64,000 bases of DNA from an uncultured Bacteroidales bacterium (GTDB lineage Bacteria > Bacteroidota > Bacteroidia > Bacteroidales > F082): the NCBI GenBank assembly GCA_900317155.1, contig ONFO01000011.1:25130-89129 (forward strand), read 5' to 3'. The notes beneath the pieces are model-generated. The model made no database searches, had not been told where the DNA came from, and was given only the letters and a program-made list of their open reading frames with translations. Below, in pieces: positions 1-8,425 of this stretch. Position 1 is the first letter of the stretch. The number at the start of each line of letters is the position of its first letter. The position numbers were made by a program, and so were the translations under genes.

Positions 1-681
1 GGTTTGAGGATCAATGCTTGCAGTGCCGTTATAGGTACCGCTTACATCGTTGTTGCCTTCTGCCGTGCCGCTGAAGCTCACATCGACACTCTTCTTGGAA
101 ATGGCGGTGACGGTGTAAGTCATTTTGGCAGTGATTTCAATTCCGTTGGCATTTTGCGTCTTGTTGGTGTTCCAGGTACTGCCCACACTCAGTTCTTCTT
201 CTGGAAGTTCAATGATGGCGGCGGCTAATTGGCTCATTTCGATTTCAAGCGAGTCGATGGCAGTGCCCAATGCGCTGTAAGATACCATGGTGGGCTTGTT
301 CAAGGCTTTCTCCATTTCTGAGGTCTGCCCGGCCAACATGGGACTGGTCTTTTCTGGATGTTCAGAGTCATACTCTAATTTCATGCCCATTTGTGAGATG
401 GACAACTTTAGGGCCTCGATTTGGGTCTCGAAGGTGGATTTTGCATCGCTTGTTTCTTTCGTGGTGAAAGTTTGGCGGGTTTCCAGGTTCTGTGACATGT
501 TCATGGTTTGACCTTGCACTTCCATCATCATCATCATGTTTGCTTTTGAAGTGAGGGTATAGGTCTTGTCTTGTTGCGGACGGAGTCTGAGCGTGACGTT
601 GTCTTTGGCCATGAACGAGAGGGTTGCCAATGCTACGAGAACGAGCATTGCGGGAACGAATTTTCTAATGGTTTTCTTCAT
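1..681 (-). CDS. Exported protein of unknown function, 3' end outside window
   Basis: The reverse strand is open from an ATG at 681 to the left edge with no stop: 227 codons, C-terminus missing. The product starts with two lysines and a hydrophobic stretch (residues about 7-22, rich in V, L and A), which reads as a signal peptide. After it comes 'LRLRPQQDKTYTL', then a run of methionines around residues 43-47 and a Thr/Glu-rich body with 'GSTWN' and 'YTVTAI'. The beta-rich pattern with a strand-forming '(L)RLxPxxxxxY' opening resembles uncharacterised Bacteroidota periplasmic proteins of the DUF6263 type, but I am not sure of that match. A TAnnTTTGC promoter lies about 50 bases upstream. No sorting domain can be checked because the end is missing. 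Confidence 0.75.
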   Translation of the reverse strand, partial: MKKTIRKFVPAMLVLVALATLSFMAKDNVTLRLRPQQDKTYTLTSKANMMMMMEVQGQTMNMSQNLETRQTFTTKETSDAKSTFETQIEALKLSISQMGMKLEYDSEHPEKTSPMLAGQTSEMEKALNKPTMVSYSALGTAIDSLEIEMSQLAAAIIELPEEELSVGSTWNTNKTQNANGIEITAKMTYTVTAISKKSVDVSFSGTAEGNNDVSGTYNGTASIDPQT

Positions 682-731
682 TTTTATTGATTTTGTTAAT
701 GATTGATAAAACTCCAATTATTATTTTGGGT

Positions 732-740
732 GCAAAAATA
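732..740 (-). promoter_or_regulatory. -7 promoter element of the left-edge exported protein
   Basis: On the reverse strand this reads TATTTTTGC, a full match to the Bacteroidota -7 consensus TAnnTTTGC, 51 bases before the ATG at 681. No convincing TTG lies at the expected -33 distance. Confidence 0.55.
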
Positions 741-837
741 CCAAAAAAATCACATCCGAATGGAAAAGATGTTGGTTTTGATGATGAGCAGCCATAGAAA
801 CCCTCAAATTTTTGACAATGCGCAAACATAACGCAAA

Positions 838-865
838 ACGAGCCGCCCCAATCGGAGCGGCTCGT
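838..865 (-). terminator. Terminator after pckA
   Basis: Eight-base perfect stem (CGAGCCGC at 839-846 with GCGGCTCG at 857-864, plus an A-T pair outside) and a 10-base loop. On the reverse strand it is followed by TTTTGCGTT. It lies 54 bases past the pckA stop, so it most likely ends pckA transcription. On the + strand it is followed by a run of eight T, so it could work both ways. Confidence 0.7.
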
Positions 866-918
866 CTTTCATTTTTTTTCTGTGTTTTCTGCTTGAAAAA
901 ATCTTTGCGTGAGACCAA

Positions 919-2550
919 TCAAAGTTTAGGTCCAGCAGCCACCAAAGCCTTGCCAGCGGCATTGCTAGTGAACTTCTCGAAGTTCTTGATGAAGCGTGAG
1001 GAGAGGTCTTTGGCTTTCTCTTCCCAAGCGTTCTTGTCGGAGTAGGTGTCGCGCGGGTCGAGGATGTTCGGGTCGACGCCTGGCAGTGCGGTCGGTACTT
1101 CGAAGTTGAAGTATGGGATCATCTTGGTTGGAGCTTTTTCGATGCTACCATCAAGGATGGCGTCGATGATGCCACGCGTGTCACGGATACTGATGCGCTT
1201 GCCCGTGCCGTTCCAGCCGGTATTCACCAAGTAAGCCTTGGCGCCGCTCTGTTCCATGCGTTTTACCAGTTCCTCTGCGTATTTGGTCGGGTGCAGTTCA
1301 AGGAAGGCTTGACCAAAGCAGGCGCTGAAGGTCGGTGTAGGCTCGGTGATGCCGCGCTCGGTGCCAGCCAACTTGGCGGTGAAGCCGCTCAGGAAGTAGT
1401 ACTTGCACTGTTCGGGGGTCAGGATGCTGACAGGAGGCAACACGCCGAAGGCGTCGGCGCTGAGGAAGATGACGTTCTTGGCGGCGGGACCAGCCGAGAT
1501 AGGACGCACGTTCTTCACAATCTTCTCGATGTGCTCGATGGGGTAGGAGACGCGGGTGTTCTCGGTCACGCTCTTGTCCTTGAAGTCGATCTTGCCGTTG
1601 GCATCGACGGTGACATTCTCCAATAGGGCGTTACGCTTGATGGCGTTGTAAATGTCAGGCTCGCTCTCCTTGTCGAGGTTAATGACCTTGGCATAGCAGC
1701 CGCCTTCGAAGTTGAACACGCCTTCGTCGTCCCAGCCGTGCTCGTCGTCGCCGATGAGCAAGCGCTTCGGGTCGGTCGAAAGGGTGGTCTTACCAGTGCC
1801 GCTCAAGCCGAAGAAGATGGCGGTGTTCTCGCCCTTCATGTCGGTGTTGGCGGAGCAGTGCATGGCGGCGATGCCTTGCAGCGGCAGGTAGTAGTTCATC
1901 ATCGAGAACATGCCTTTCTTCATTTCGCCACCGTACCAGGTGTTCAAAATCACTTGCTCACGTGAGCTCACATTAAAGGCCACGCAGGTGTCGCTGTTGA
2001 GGCCGAGTTCCTTGTAGTTGTCGACCTTGGCTTTCGAGGCGGTATAAACGGTGAAATTGGGCTTGAAGTCAGCCAGTTCCTCAGCCGTGGGCTTGATGAA
2101 CATGTTGAGCACAAAATGGGCTTGCCATGCCACCTCCATGATGAATCGGACGGCCATGCGGGTGTCCTTGTTGGCGCCGCAGAAGGCATCAACTACATAG
2201 AGGTTTTTGCCGCTGAGTTGCTTCTTGGCGAGGTCTTTGACCTTACCCCATACTTCTTCGCTCATCGGGTGGTTGTCGTTCTTGTAGCCTTCGGTGGTCC
2301 ACCACACGGTGTCCTTCGACTTGGCATCCATGACGATGTATTTATCCTTGGGCGAACGGCCGGTATAGATGCCCGTCATCACGTTGACGGCATTGAGTTC
2401 GGTCAACACGCCTTTGTCGTAGCCGGTTAGGGCGGGGTCCATCTCGTCCTTAAAGAGTTGCTCGTAACTCGGATTATAATAAATGTCTTTTGCGCCGGTG
2501 ATGCCGTAGGAGGCCAACGCGGCTTTGATTTCTTCGATGTTTTTTGCCAT
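919..2550 (-). CDS. pckA: Phosphoenolpyruvate carboxykinase (ATP)
   Basis: PEP carboxykinase interconverts oxaloacetate + ATP with PEP + CO2 + ADP in the cytoplasm. In Bacteroidota fermenting sugars it usually runs in the carboxylating direction to feed succinate formation. The 543-residue product has the ATP-type kinase loop [11 protein letters not shown] at about residues 248-258, the metal/substrate segment '[18 protein letters not shown]' and the C-terminal '[13 protein letters not shown]' ATP-binding stretch, at the usual family length (about 530-540). The open frame reaches back to 2580, but the ATG at 2550 (MAKNIEEI) is preferred because the -7 element at 2577-2585 overlaps the longer reading. 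It is a single-gene unit with its own promoter and terminator. Confidence 0.97.
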   Translation of the reverse strand: MAKNIEEIKAALASYGITGAKDIYYNPSYEQLFKDEMDPALTGYDKGVLTELNAVNVMTGIYTGRSPKDKYIVMDAKSKDTVWWTTEGYKNDNHPMSEEVWGKVKDLAKKQLSGKNLYVVDAFCGANKDTRMAVRFIMEVAWQAHFVLNMFIKPTAEELADFKPNFTVYTASKAKVDNYKELGLNSDTCVAFNVSSREQVILNTWYGGEMKKGMFSMMNYYLPLQGIAAMHCSANTDMKGENTAIFFGLSGTGKTTLSTDPKRLLIGDDEHGWDDEGVFNFEGGCYAKVINLDKESEPDIYNAIKRNALLENVTVDANGKIDFKDKSVTENTRVSYPIEHIEKIVKNVRPISAGPAAKNVIFLSADAFGVLPPVSILTPEQCKYYFLSGFTAKLAGTERGITEPTPTFSACFGQAFLELHPTKYAEELVKRMEQSGAKAYLVNTGWNGTGKRISIRDTRGIIDAILDGSIEKAPTKMIPYFNFEVPTALPGVDPNILDPRDTYSDKNAWEEKAKDLSSRFIKNFEKFTSNAAGKALVAAGPKL

Positions 2551-2576
2551 AATTGTTAGTTTAGTTGAAATGATGT

Positions 2577-2606
2577 GCAAAGGTAGCGATTATTTCTTTT
2601 TATCAA
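2577..2606 (-). promoter_or_regulatory. Promoter of pckA
   Basis: Reverse strand: -7 element TACCTTTGC (2585-2577) with a TTG at 2606-2604, 18 bases upstream, one short of the usual 19-22 spacing. It implies a leader of about 20 bases before the ATG at 2550. Confidence 0.6.
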
Positions 2607-2645
2607 AGAGGAAAGGGTGTTTTTATTTGGATTTGCGTTAAGATT

Positions 2646-2676
2646 TTGGATTGTCAGGATAAAACCCTACCTTTGC
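2646..2676 (+). promoter_or_regulatory. Promoter of the 889-residue T9SS protein
   Basis: TTG at 2646-2648, 19-base spacer, then TACCTTTGC at 2668-2676. This is a full match to the Bacteroidota housekeeping sigma consensus. It is divergent from the pckA promoter 40 bases away. Confidence 0.65.
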
Positions 2677-2711
2677 AGCCCAATTTAAATTCACATTAAT
2701 TACATTTCTTT

Positions 2712-5381
2712 ATGCGAAAACACCTTATGCCATTCCTAGCAATGGCACTACTGATGACCGCTTCTTTCGGAGCGAAAGCCCAACAGGGCATTGAAAACTA
2801 TGTTTCTGCTTCGGGCTATGTGATTTACCACGCGCCAGGCGTTTATTCTCCCGATGGAGCTTACTATTGGGATTTCGAGGAGGACTTTGAAGAAGGCCGC
2901 ATCCTCGACTGGACCCTCATCGATGCCGACGGCGACAGTCACAATTGGCAACTGCCTGCCACAGGCGGCATGGGTCACGGTGGCTCTGATGGTATGTTGG
3001 TGTCGTATTCCTACGACAATGCCACTACTTCGCCGCTCACGCCCAACAATTTCATGGTTTCGCCCCGCGTGATTGTTCCTGAAAGCGGAGTGATACTTTT
3101 TCATGCCAGTGCTATGGACGAGGCTTATCCAGCCGAGCATTTTGGCGTAGCTGTTTCGACGACGGTCAATGACAACCCCTCGGCTTTCACCATGCTTCAA
3201 GAATGGAATTTGACCGCGAAAGACAACGGAACCCGTCAGGGCAATTGGCATGTATACTCCGTTGACCTTTCCGCTTATGCAGGTCAGGAGGTTTATCTTG
3301 CCATCCGTCATTTCAACTGTACCGACAAGTTCGCCATTTGCATTGACAATGTTTTCATCGGAAACGTCAACGCCGGTTTCTTAATCGGTAGCGATATTGT
3401 TCTTGATGGTCAAGTTGTGGCAGAGAACCATTTTGGCACTAGTTATTTGCTGAATACCAACGGTTTTGCGGATGGCTCGACTCACACGACCACCATTCGT
3501 GCTTATTATGAGAATGGCGCGATGATTGAGAACGAATACGCTTGGACCTATCGCACGCCCGACCATTTTCAAGGTTCGCCCAATGGACTCCAGGCACAAA
3601 GCGACGGCTCAACGGTTCAACTTTCATGGACATTGCCAACGATGTCGGCTCCTTTTCCACTCGATGAATTGTATTACGACTTCGCCGACAGCACCTTGAT
3701 GGATCTCACTCTCATTGACGCCAACAACGATGGGCAGAACTTCCGCGTGTATCCTTGGAGTGGCTACGGAGGTGGTATCGGCTTGCGCTCCTTCTCATGG
3801 ATGTCTGGTCCTGGTCCACTCAATCCCGACAATTACATTGTTACTCCTCGTTTGACAGCCACAGCAGAAGCCCGCATCTCCTTTATGGCCTGCGATGCCG
3901 ACATGCCTGGCATAGCGCCTGACCCAGAGCATTTCGGCGTAGCCGTTTCTACTTCGGGCAATTCCAATCCCGCCGATTTCACTATGATTCAGGAATGGAA
4001 CAGCACTGGCTCCTACACCGAGTATTCTGTCGACCTTTCTGCCTATGCCGGACAACAGATTTACATCGCTATCCGTCACTTCAACACGACGGGCGAAACC
4101 TATTACCTCTGCGTCGACGACATCAAGGTGACAGGTGTAGAGGCTGAGGTGATGCGCCCTGCCATTGGCGCCCTGGTCTATGCAGATGATGAGTTGATAG
4201 CCACTCTCAATCATGGGGAGAACTCTTTCACCCACGAGGTGAACCGCTATACCTCTAATTATTGCATCCGTATCATCCAAGATGGCAGCAGGGAGACAGG
4301 TGACTATTATGCCCTTGCCGAGCCTCAATGTGCCGAAGCTGAGTTGGATTGTGTGGCACCGAAAAACCTTAGAGCGGAGGAATTGGGTGACAAAGTGAGG
4401 ATTTCGTGGGAACGCGAGATATACACTGGTTTTGAAGAAGACCCACAAGGCTGGACCTTCCTCGATGCCGATGGCGATGGACAGATCTTTGGCATCTATA
4501 ATGGTGGCGGTATGAACTCGGATGGCTCGGTGAACACGACCAACACCAATGCCTCACTGAGTTCGTTTTCTTATATGAATGGCTTGGGCTCGCTTCGCCC
4601 TGACAACTATGCCTTCATGCCCAAAATCAAGGTGATGGAGAATGCCTCGATGACGTTTTATGCTTCGGGTTATGATCCTTCATATCCTACTGAACATTTT
4701 GGAGTGGCCGTAGCTTCTAGTGACGGTATGAACATTGCAACCATTGCCGAATGGGATTCCGGCTACCCATATCACGCCTATTCTGTTGACCTATCGGCAT
4801 ACGAAGGACAGGAGATTTACCTTGGTTTCCGTCATTTCACCCAGGTGTCGAATTATTCTTTGGTGATTGACAATATCACTGTCACGAATGTGGTTTGGTC
4901 GGGCACGACGAGCCAAACATACGGCTACTATGTCTATCGTTCCGTTGATGGCCAGAATTATGATTTGATTGGCATTGCCACTGGAACGGACATGCATTTT
5001 GATGACAATGATACCAGTGCTGAGACCTATTATTATCAGGTGACGGCTATCAATACAATTGTAGGCGGGGTATGTGAATCGGTACCAGCCATGTCTGTGG
5101 ACGGTATTCATGACTATGTCACTGCTCATACAGATGGCGTGAACGAGATGCAAAAGGACGTCAATGTTTATCCAAATCCTGCTTATGATCAGGTTACCAT
5201 TGAAGCAGAAGGCCTGAATCACATCACCTTAATTAATACGCTTGGCCAAATCATTTACGACGCTTCTGTGGATGGCGAAGTGGTGAACATCAGTCTTGCG
5301 GATGTTGAGGAGGGAATATACTTGGTTCGCATCAGTACCAGAAACGGTGTTAGCGTGAGACAGATTTCTGTGGTGAAATAA
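2712..5381 (+). CDS. T9SS-sorted protein with three choice-of-anchor J (cleaved-adhesin-like) domains
   Basis: 889-residue exported, probably surface-attached protein. A signal peptide covers residues 1-23 (ends 'GAKAQ'). Three related domains follow at about 52-218, 317-475 and 570-727. Each opens with 'xFEE..(D)WTLIDADGD', has 'PDNY(I/A)(V/F)xP(R/K)', 'EHFGVAVS' and 'YSVDLSAY(A/E)GQ(E/Q)(V/I)Y', and ends in an 'xxxxxDNI' strand; these are hallmarks of the choice-of-anchor J / cleaved adhesin family also found in gingipain adhesin regions. Fibronectin type III-like linkers sit between them. The last ~73 residues ('VNVYPNPAYDQ...', 'INTLGQIIYD', 'GIYLVRIS') form a T9SS type A sorting domain. 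No enzymatic domain is visible, so binding of host or dietary glycans or protein is plausible but unproven. Confidence 0.88.
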   Translation: MRKHLMPFLAMALLMTASFGAKAQQGIENYVSASGYVIYHAPGVYSPDGAYYWDFEEDFEEGRILDWTLIDADGDSHNWQLPATGGMGHGGSDGMLVSYSYDNATTSPLTPNNFMVSPRVIVPESGVILFHASAMDEAYPAEHFGVAVSTTVNDNPSAFTMLQEWNLTAKDNGTRQGNWHVYSVDLSAYAGQEVYLAIRHFNCTDKFAICIDNVFIGNVNAGFLIGSDIVLDGQVVAENHFGTSYLLNTNGFADGSTHTTTIRAYYENGAMIENEYAWTYRTPDHFQGSPNGLQAQSDGSTVQLSWTLPTMSAPFPLDELYYDFADSTLMDLTLIDANNDGQNFRVYPWSGYGGGIGLRSFSWMSGPGPLNPDNYIVTPRLTATAEARISFMACDADMPGIAPDPEHFGVAVSTSGNSNPADFTMIQEWNSTGSYTEYSVDLSAYAGQQIYIAIRHFNTTGETYYLCVDDIKVTGVEAEVMRPAIGALVYADDELIATLNHGENSFTHEVNRYTSNYCIRIIQDGSRETGDYYALAEPQCAEAELDCVAPKNLRAEELGDKVRISWEREIYTGFEEDPQGWTFLDADGDGQIFGIYNGGGMNSDGSVNTTNTNASLSSFSYMNGLGSLRPDNYAFMPKIKVMENASMTFYASGYDPSYPTEHFGVAVASSDGMNIATIAEWDSGYPYHAYSVDLSAYEGQEIYLGFRHFTQVSNYSLVIDNITVTNVVWSGTTSQTYGYYVYRSVDGQNYDLIGIATGTDMHFDDNDTSAETYYYQVTAINTIVGGVCESVPAMSVDGIHDYVTAHTDGVNEMQKDVNVYPNPAYDQVTIEAEGLNHITLINTLGQIIYDASVDGEVVNISLADVEEGIYLVRISTRNGVSVRQISVVK

Positions 5382-5403
5382 TCAGAGAAATCATAAATTT
5401 GAT

Positions 5404-5437
5404 GGGGGCTGGCCTTTGTGCTGGCCCTTGTTTTATT
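5404..5437 (+). terminator. Terminator between convergent genes
   Basis: Stem GGGCTGGC (5406-5413) with GCTGGCCC (5420-5427), including two G-U pairs, a 6-base loop, then TTGTTTTATTT. It lies 25 bases after the stop at 5381. The T-rich tail enters the 3' end of the convergent regulator gene. Confidence 0.5.
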
Positions 5438-6026
5438 TGTAGACCTCGTTCTCGTCAATCAGATTGTTCAACAATGCATACACCGTGAGTCCTGACACCG
5501 ATTTGATACCGGTCTTGCGCGTGATGTTCTTGCGGTGCGAGATGACGGTGTGGATGGAGATGTTCATCTGGTCAGCTATCTCTTTGTTCATCATGCCTTT
5601 GGCTACTGCCACCAACACATCGATTTCGCGCTTCGAGAGTTCCACATCTTCGGTTTTTTCCTGTTTGTCGTTGTCTTGGGCAAACTGTTTCATCTTGGCA
5701 ATGACTTTTTGCTTCGGGTCGTTGATTTCGATAACGCCGTTGTATGATTTCAATGCGGGAAGCTCGATGTAAGTGGTTACTAGAGCGATGATTGTGAATT
5801 GCGGATACTCCTTGATGAGTTGTTGAGGCAGGTAACGGTCGCTGAAACCAAGGAGGTTAGGATTGATGATGAGTGTGTTGGCGTCGGTTGCGAGGATTTT
5901 CTCAGAGAGGCTTTCAGGAGTGTCTAAGCGAGCTACGACATCGAAACCGTCCATGCCTTGAATGATTTCGTAAAGCCCTGTGGTGATGATTTCCGAGGCT
6001 TCACAGATGATGACTCGGTTACTCAT
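5433..6026 (-). CDS. LuxR-type regulator with degenerate receiver domain
   Basis: 197 residues. The C-terminal part (about 130-190) is a classic LuxR/GerE helix-turn-helix ('LSKREIDVLVAVAKGMMNKE', then 'IADQMNISIHTVISHRKNI'). The N-terminal ~120 residues look like a response-regulator receiver ('RVIICEAS' as first strand, 'TLIINPNLLG' as third strand). However, the position normally holding the phosphorylated Asp reads Asn ('INPN'), and the acidic pair after strand one is reduced to 'CEA'. Phosphorylation is therefore unlikely and another input is expected. Its ATG overlaps the TGA of the upstream hemerythrin gene (ATGA), so the two are translationally coupled. This pairing suggests that a hemerythrin redox/oxygen/NO sensor or scavenger and the regulator act in one pathway. 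Confidence 0.85.
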   Translation of the reverse strand: MSNRVIICEASEIITTGLYEIIQGMDGFDVVARLDTPESLSEKILATDANTLIINPNLLGFSDRYLPQQLIKEYPQFTIIALVTTYIELPALKSYNGVIEINDPKQKVIAKMKQFAQDNDKQEKTEDVELSKREIDVLVAVAKGMMNKEIADQMNISIHTVISHRKNITRKTGIKSVSGLTVYALLNNLIDENEVYK

Positions 6027-6718
6027 GGCTTGGCTTTTTCAAGGGTTTCAACATAGGGGATAAGTATCTGATCTTCAATAAGTGAGTGACTGATAAGGTC
6101 GGAAGAGAGCTCGATGATATCGGCAGAGATTTCGACGCGTTCTTTAGGAAGGATGTCACTTGGAAGATATTTGATAAGGATGTTCATCATGTCCTCTAAC
6201 GTGTCCTCAATATTGCTGTGGTTGTTACGAAACTGTTCGATACTGAAATTGGTCGAGGTCTGCCCTTTGCGCAGTGCCTCGATGTAAGGGAAAACCTCTT
6301 CCTCTTCGTATTTGAAATGCCTTTCCACCTCTTGCTTATATTCGGTGTAGAAGTGGCTGAGCATGTTGCCGTATTTCGCCCCACCTGCGTCAATGATGTG
6401 TTGCAAATGCTCCTCAATGTGGGGGAAACGTTCGTCGAGGTAATACTTGTGTGATGCAAGAAGATAAGGTAGGAGACCATCCATGTTGATGGCTTCTATG
6501 TCCTTAGGAAGGATAGTGACTTTTTCATTGGTGTAAATTCGGCAGATGAGGAGGAAAAGCCTAGTATCGACACTATTGGCTTGGCACACTTCAGTTACAC
6601 TGTGGTCACCAAATCCGAGTTGGATGCCAAAGCGGGGCAGGAGGGGCAACAGCTTTGGGTTGGTTGCAATCAGTTCATAGAGTTTTGACTTCTCTGAATA
6701 GTTTAGGATGGTGTTCAT
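6023..6718 (-). CDS. Hemerythrin-domain protein (ScdA/YtfE-like layout)
   Basis: 231 residues. The first ~60 residues ('YELIATNPKLLPLLPRFGIQLGFGD', 'VTEVCQANSVD') resemble the short N-terminal domain found before the hemerythrin fold in iron-sulfur repair (RIC/YtfE/ScdA) proteins. The four-helix hemerythrin region follows from about residue 80, with candidate di-iron ligands in 'HIEEHL', 'HFYTEYKQEVERHFKYEEEEVF', 'NHSNIEDTL' and 'HSLIEDQIL'. Family members bind a non-haem di-iron centre and deal with O2, NO or damaged Fe-S clusters in the cytoplasm. It is the first gene of a two-gene operon with the LuxR-type regulator. A -7 element lies 22 bases upstream, directly behind the rpsP terminator. 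Confidence 0.85.
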   Translation of the reverse strand: MNTILNYSEKSKLYELIATNPKLLPLLPRFGIQLGFGDHSVTEVCQANSVDTRLFLLICRIYTNEKVTILPKDIEAINMDGLLPYLLASHKYYLDERFPHIEEHLQHIIDAGGAKYGNMLSHFYTEYKQEVERHFKYEEEEVFPYIEALRKGQTSTNFSIEQFRNNHSNIEDTLEDMMNILIKYLPSDILPKERVEISADIIELSSDLISHSLIEDQILIPYVETLEKAKP

Positions 6719-6739
6719 ATTTCAATTGTTTTTCAATCG

Positions 6740-6748
6740 GCAAAAATA
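6740..6748 (-). promoter_or_regulatory. -7 element of the hemerythrin-regulator operon
   Basis: Reverse strand TATTTTTGC, full match to TAnnTTTGC, 22 bases before the ATG at 6718. It sits against the T-tail of the rpsP terminator. Confidence 0.55.
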
Positions 6749-6750
6749 AA

Positions 6751-6776
6751 AAAACCGCCCGAAATGGAGCGGTTTT
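6751..6776 (-). terminator. Terminator after rpsP
   Basis: Perfect 8-base stem AAAACCGC (6751-6758) / GCGGTTTT (6769-6776) with a 10-base loop, followed on the reverse strand by TTTATTTTTG. It is 21 bases past the rpsP stop. Confidence 0.75.
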
Positions 6777-6797
6777 CTTTTTTCTGAAATATTCCGA

Positions 6798-7370
6798 TTA
6801 GGCTTCGGCAGGAGCTTCAGCTTCGGCGGCCGGGGCTTCCTCAGCGGGAGCTTCCTCGGCAGCAGCCTCAGCGGCGGCTTCGGCTTCAGCAGCCTTCTTG
6901 GCTTCCATTTCAGCGAGTCTCTTCTTAGCGAGCTCGGCGGCGCGGGCCTCGTTGACTTGCTTCTCGGCTTCCAGACGGGTCTTCTTCTCGCCACGGGCCT
7001 TCTCTTCGTCAGCCTTCACGATGTTGGCGTTGCGGGCTTCCTTCTCCTTCATCCAGTTCTGGAACTTGATTTCAGCTTGCTCTTCAGTCATAGCGCCTTT
7101 CTGGACACCACGCATCAGATGATACTTCATCATGACGCCGGTCTTGCTGAGCAGCGAACGAGCAGTGTCGGTGGGCTGAGCGCCAACGCTGTACCAATAC
7201 AGGGCTCTGTCAAACTTGATGTTGATCTGAGCGGGGTTGGTGAGCGGGTTGTAGGTGCCTAATTTCTCAATGAATTTACCATCACGTGGCGAGCGAGAGT
7301 CGGCAACTACGATGTGATAGAAGGGTTGACCCTTCTTGCCATGTCTTTGCAATCTAATTTTTGCAGGCAT
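6798..7370 (-). CDS. rpsP: 30S ribosomal protein S16 with acidic Ala/Glu tail
   Basis: 190 residues. The first ~85 are canonical S16 ('[20 protein letters not shown]', '[19 protein letters not shown]', '[17 protein letters not shown]'), which binds 16S rRNA during small-subunit assembly. A Lys/Glu-rich, coiled-coil-like segment follows, and the last ~30 residues are almost only Ala, Glu and Pro. Bacteroidota S16 proteins commonly carry such an extension, so the length is not a fusion artefact. Unlike in many bacteria, rimM/trmD do not follow. It is a single-gene unit with its own promoter and terminator. Confidence 0.97.
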   Translation of the reverse strand: MPAKIRLQRHGKKGQPFYHIVVADSRSPRDGKFIEKLGTYNPLTNPAQINIKFDRALYWYSVGAQPTDTARSLLSKTGVMMKYHLMRGVQKGAMTEEQAEIKFQNWMKEKEARNANIVKADEEKARGEKKTRLEAEKQVNEARAAELAKKRLAEMEAKKAAEAEAAAEAAAEEAPAEEAPAAEAEAPAEA

Positions 7371-7430
7371 AATTTAATGTTTTAAGTTGATTTTTAATGA
7401 ATTAACTAAAACCTACCCGAGGTTTCGGCT

Positions 7431-7461
7431 GCAAAAGTACAACTTTTTATCGGACTGGCAA
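7431..7461 (-). promoter_or_regulatory. Promoter of rpsP
   Basis: Reverse strand: TTG (7461-7459), 19-base spacer, TACTTTTGC (7439-7431). Full match to the Bacteroidota promoter consensus. It implies a leader of about 50 bases. Confidence 0.7.
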
Positions 7462-7515
7462 TCAGGTCGGAAAAATTTTTCTTTTTCCCCGTTTCGTAAA
7501 TCGCCCGACAATGCC

Positions 7516-7524
7516 TAATTTTGC
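7516..7524 (+). promoter_or_regulatory. -7 element deciding the EamA start
   Basis: TAATTTTGC matches TAnnTTTGC. A TTG inside this element (7521) could be read as a start codon for the EamA gene. Because transcription should begin only after the element, the ATG at 7539 is the real start, with a very short leader. Confidence 0.55.
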
Positions 7525-7538
7525 CGCCGTTTTTGAGT

Positions 7539-8423
7539 ATGGAAAAAAAGAATACACTTCATTGGGGTTATATAGCGGGCATCGTCTCGGGCATCACCTA
7601 CGGCATGAACCCGCTCTTTGGCGTGCCTGTCATCAACAAGGGCTTGGATGTCAACTCTTTATTGTTTTATCGTTATGGTGTGGCCACGTTGTTGATGTTG
7701 GCTTATATGCTCTTTGCGAAACGGCAGATTCGCATTACCTGGAAGCAGTTCGGACTGATGACCATCCTCGGTATTTTGTTCACGGGATGCAGCATCACTT
7801 TGTTTGAGGCCTATAAATACATTCCGTCTGGTATTGCCACGAGTATCCTTTATGTTTATCCCATCATGGTCGCGCTGATTATGATGTTTTTCGGACAGTT
7901 CCCTAGTTGGAAGACATGGATTTCCATTTTTGCGGGCGTGGCGGGCGCCATTTTGCTTTCGCTTAAAGGTGGGGGTGGCTTTATCGACTGGCGCGGCATC
8001 GCCCTCGTGGTGGCCTCGGGATTGTGCTATACCTTATTTATTGTCATCGTCAACTTGAGCAAGCAAGTCAAAGCGATTCCTAACCTCACCTTGACTTTCT
8101 ATTGCTTCTTGATAGGCTCGGTGATGTTGTTTGCCTTGTCGGGTTTTGGCGTGCATCTCAATGCCGTTCCCGATGCGGTCAGTTGGCTGAATGTCTTGGG
8201 TTTGGCGATTTTGCCTACGGCTATTGCCACTATCACCTTGGCGGCTTCAAGCAAGGCTGTTGGTGCCACCAAGACCTCCATCCTCGGCATCCTTGAACCC
8301 TTGACGGCCATTGTTATTGGCACAATTGTCTTCCACGAGGCCTTCACGCTCAATGTCGCCCTCGGCGTCGCGCTGATTCTTTTCGCAATCCTGTTTATGA
8401 TCTTGACGGAAAAGAAAGCTTGA
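7539..8423 (+). CDS. EamA/DMT-family transporter
   Basis: 294 residues with ten hydrophobic segments arranged as two EamA repeats (roughly residues 7-135 and 150-290), the layout of drug/metabolite exporters in the inner membrane. The 'GILEPLTAIVIGTIVFHEAF' stretch in the second half is the typical end of an EamA repeat. The substrate cannot be read from the sequence; relatives export amino acids or other small metabolites. Its stop lies two bases from the stop of the convergent T9SS gene, with no terminator visible between them, so 3' ends of the two transcripts probably overlap. It is only distantly similar to the other EamA protein in this window (38959-39870). Confidence 0.85.
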   Translation: MEKKNTLHWGYIAGIVSGITYGMNPLFGVPVINKGLDVNSLLFYRYGVATLLMLAYMLFAKRQIRITWKQFGLMTILGILFTGCSITLFEAYKYIPSGIATSILYVYPIMVALIMMFFGQFPSWKTWISIFAGVAGAILLSLKGGGGFIDWRGIALVVASGLCYTLFIVIVNLSKQVKAIPNLTLTFYCFLIGSVMLFALSGFGVHLNAVPDAVSWLNVLGLAILPTAIATITLAASSKAVGATKTSILGILEPLTAIVIGTIVFHEAFTLNVALGVALILFAILFMILTEKKA

Positions 8424-8425
8424 CC

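Noticed and set aside
7521-7538. Upstream TTG start for the EamA gene
   Set aside because: It lies inside the -7 promoter element TAATTTTGC and cannot be in the transcript.
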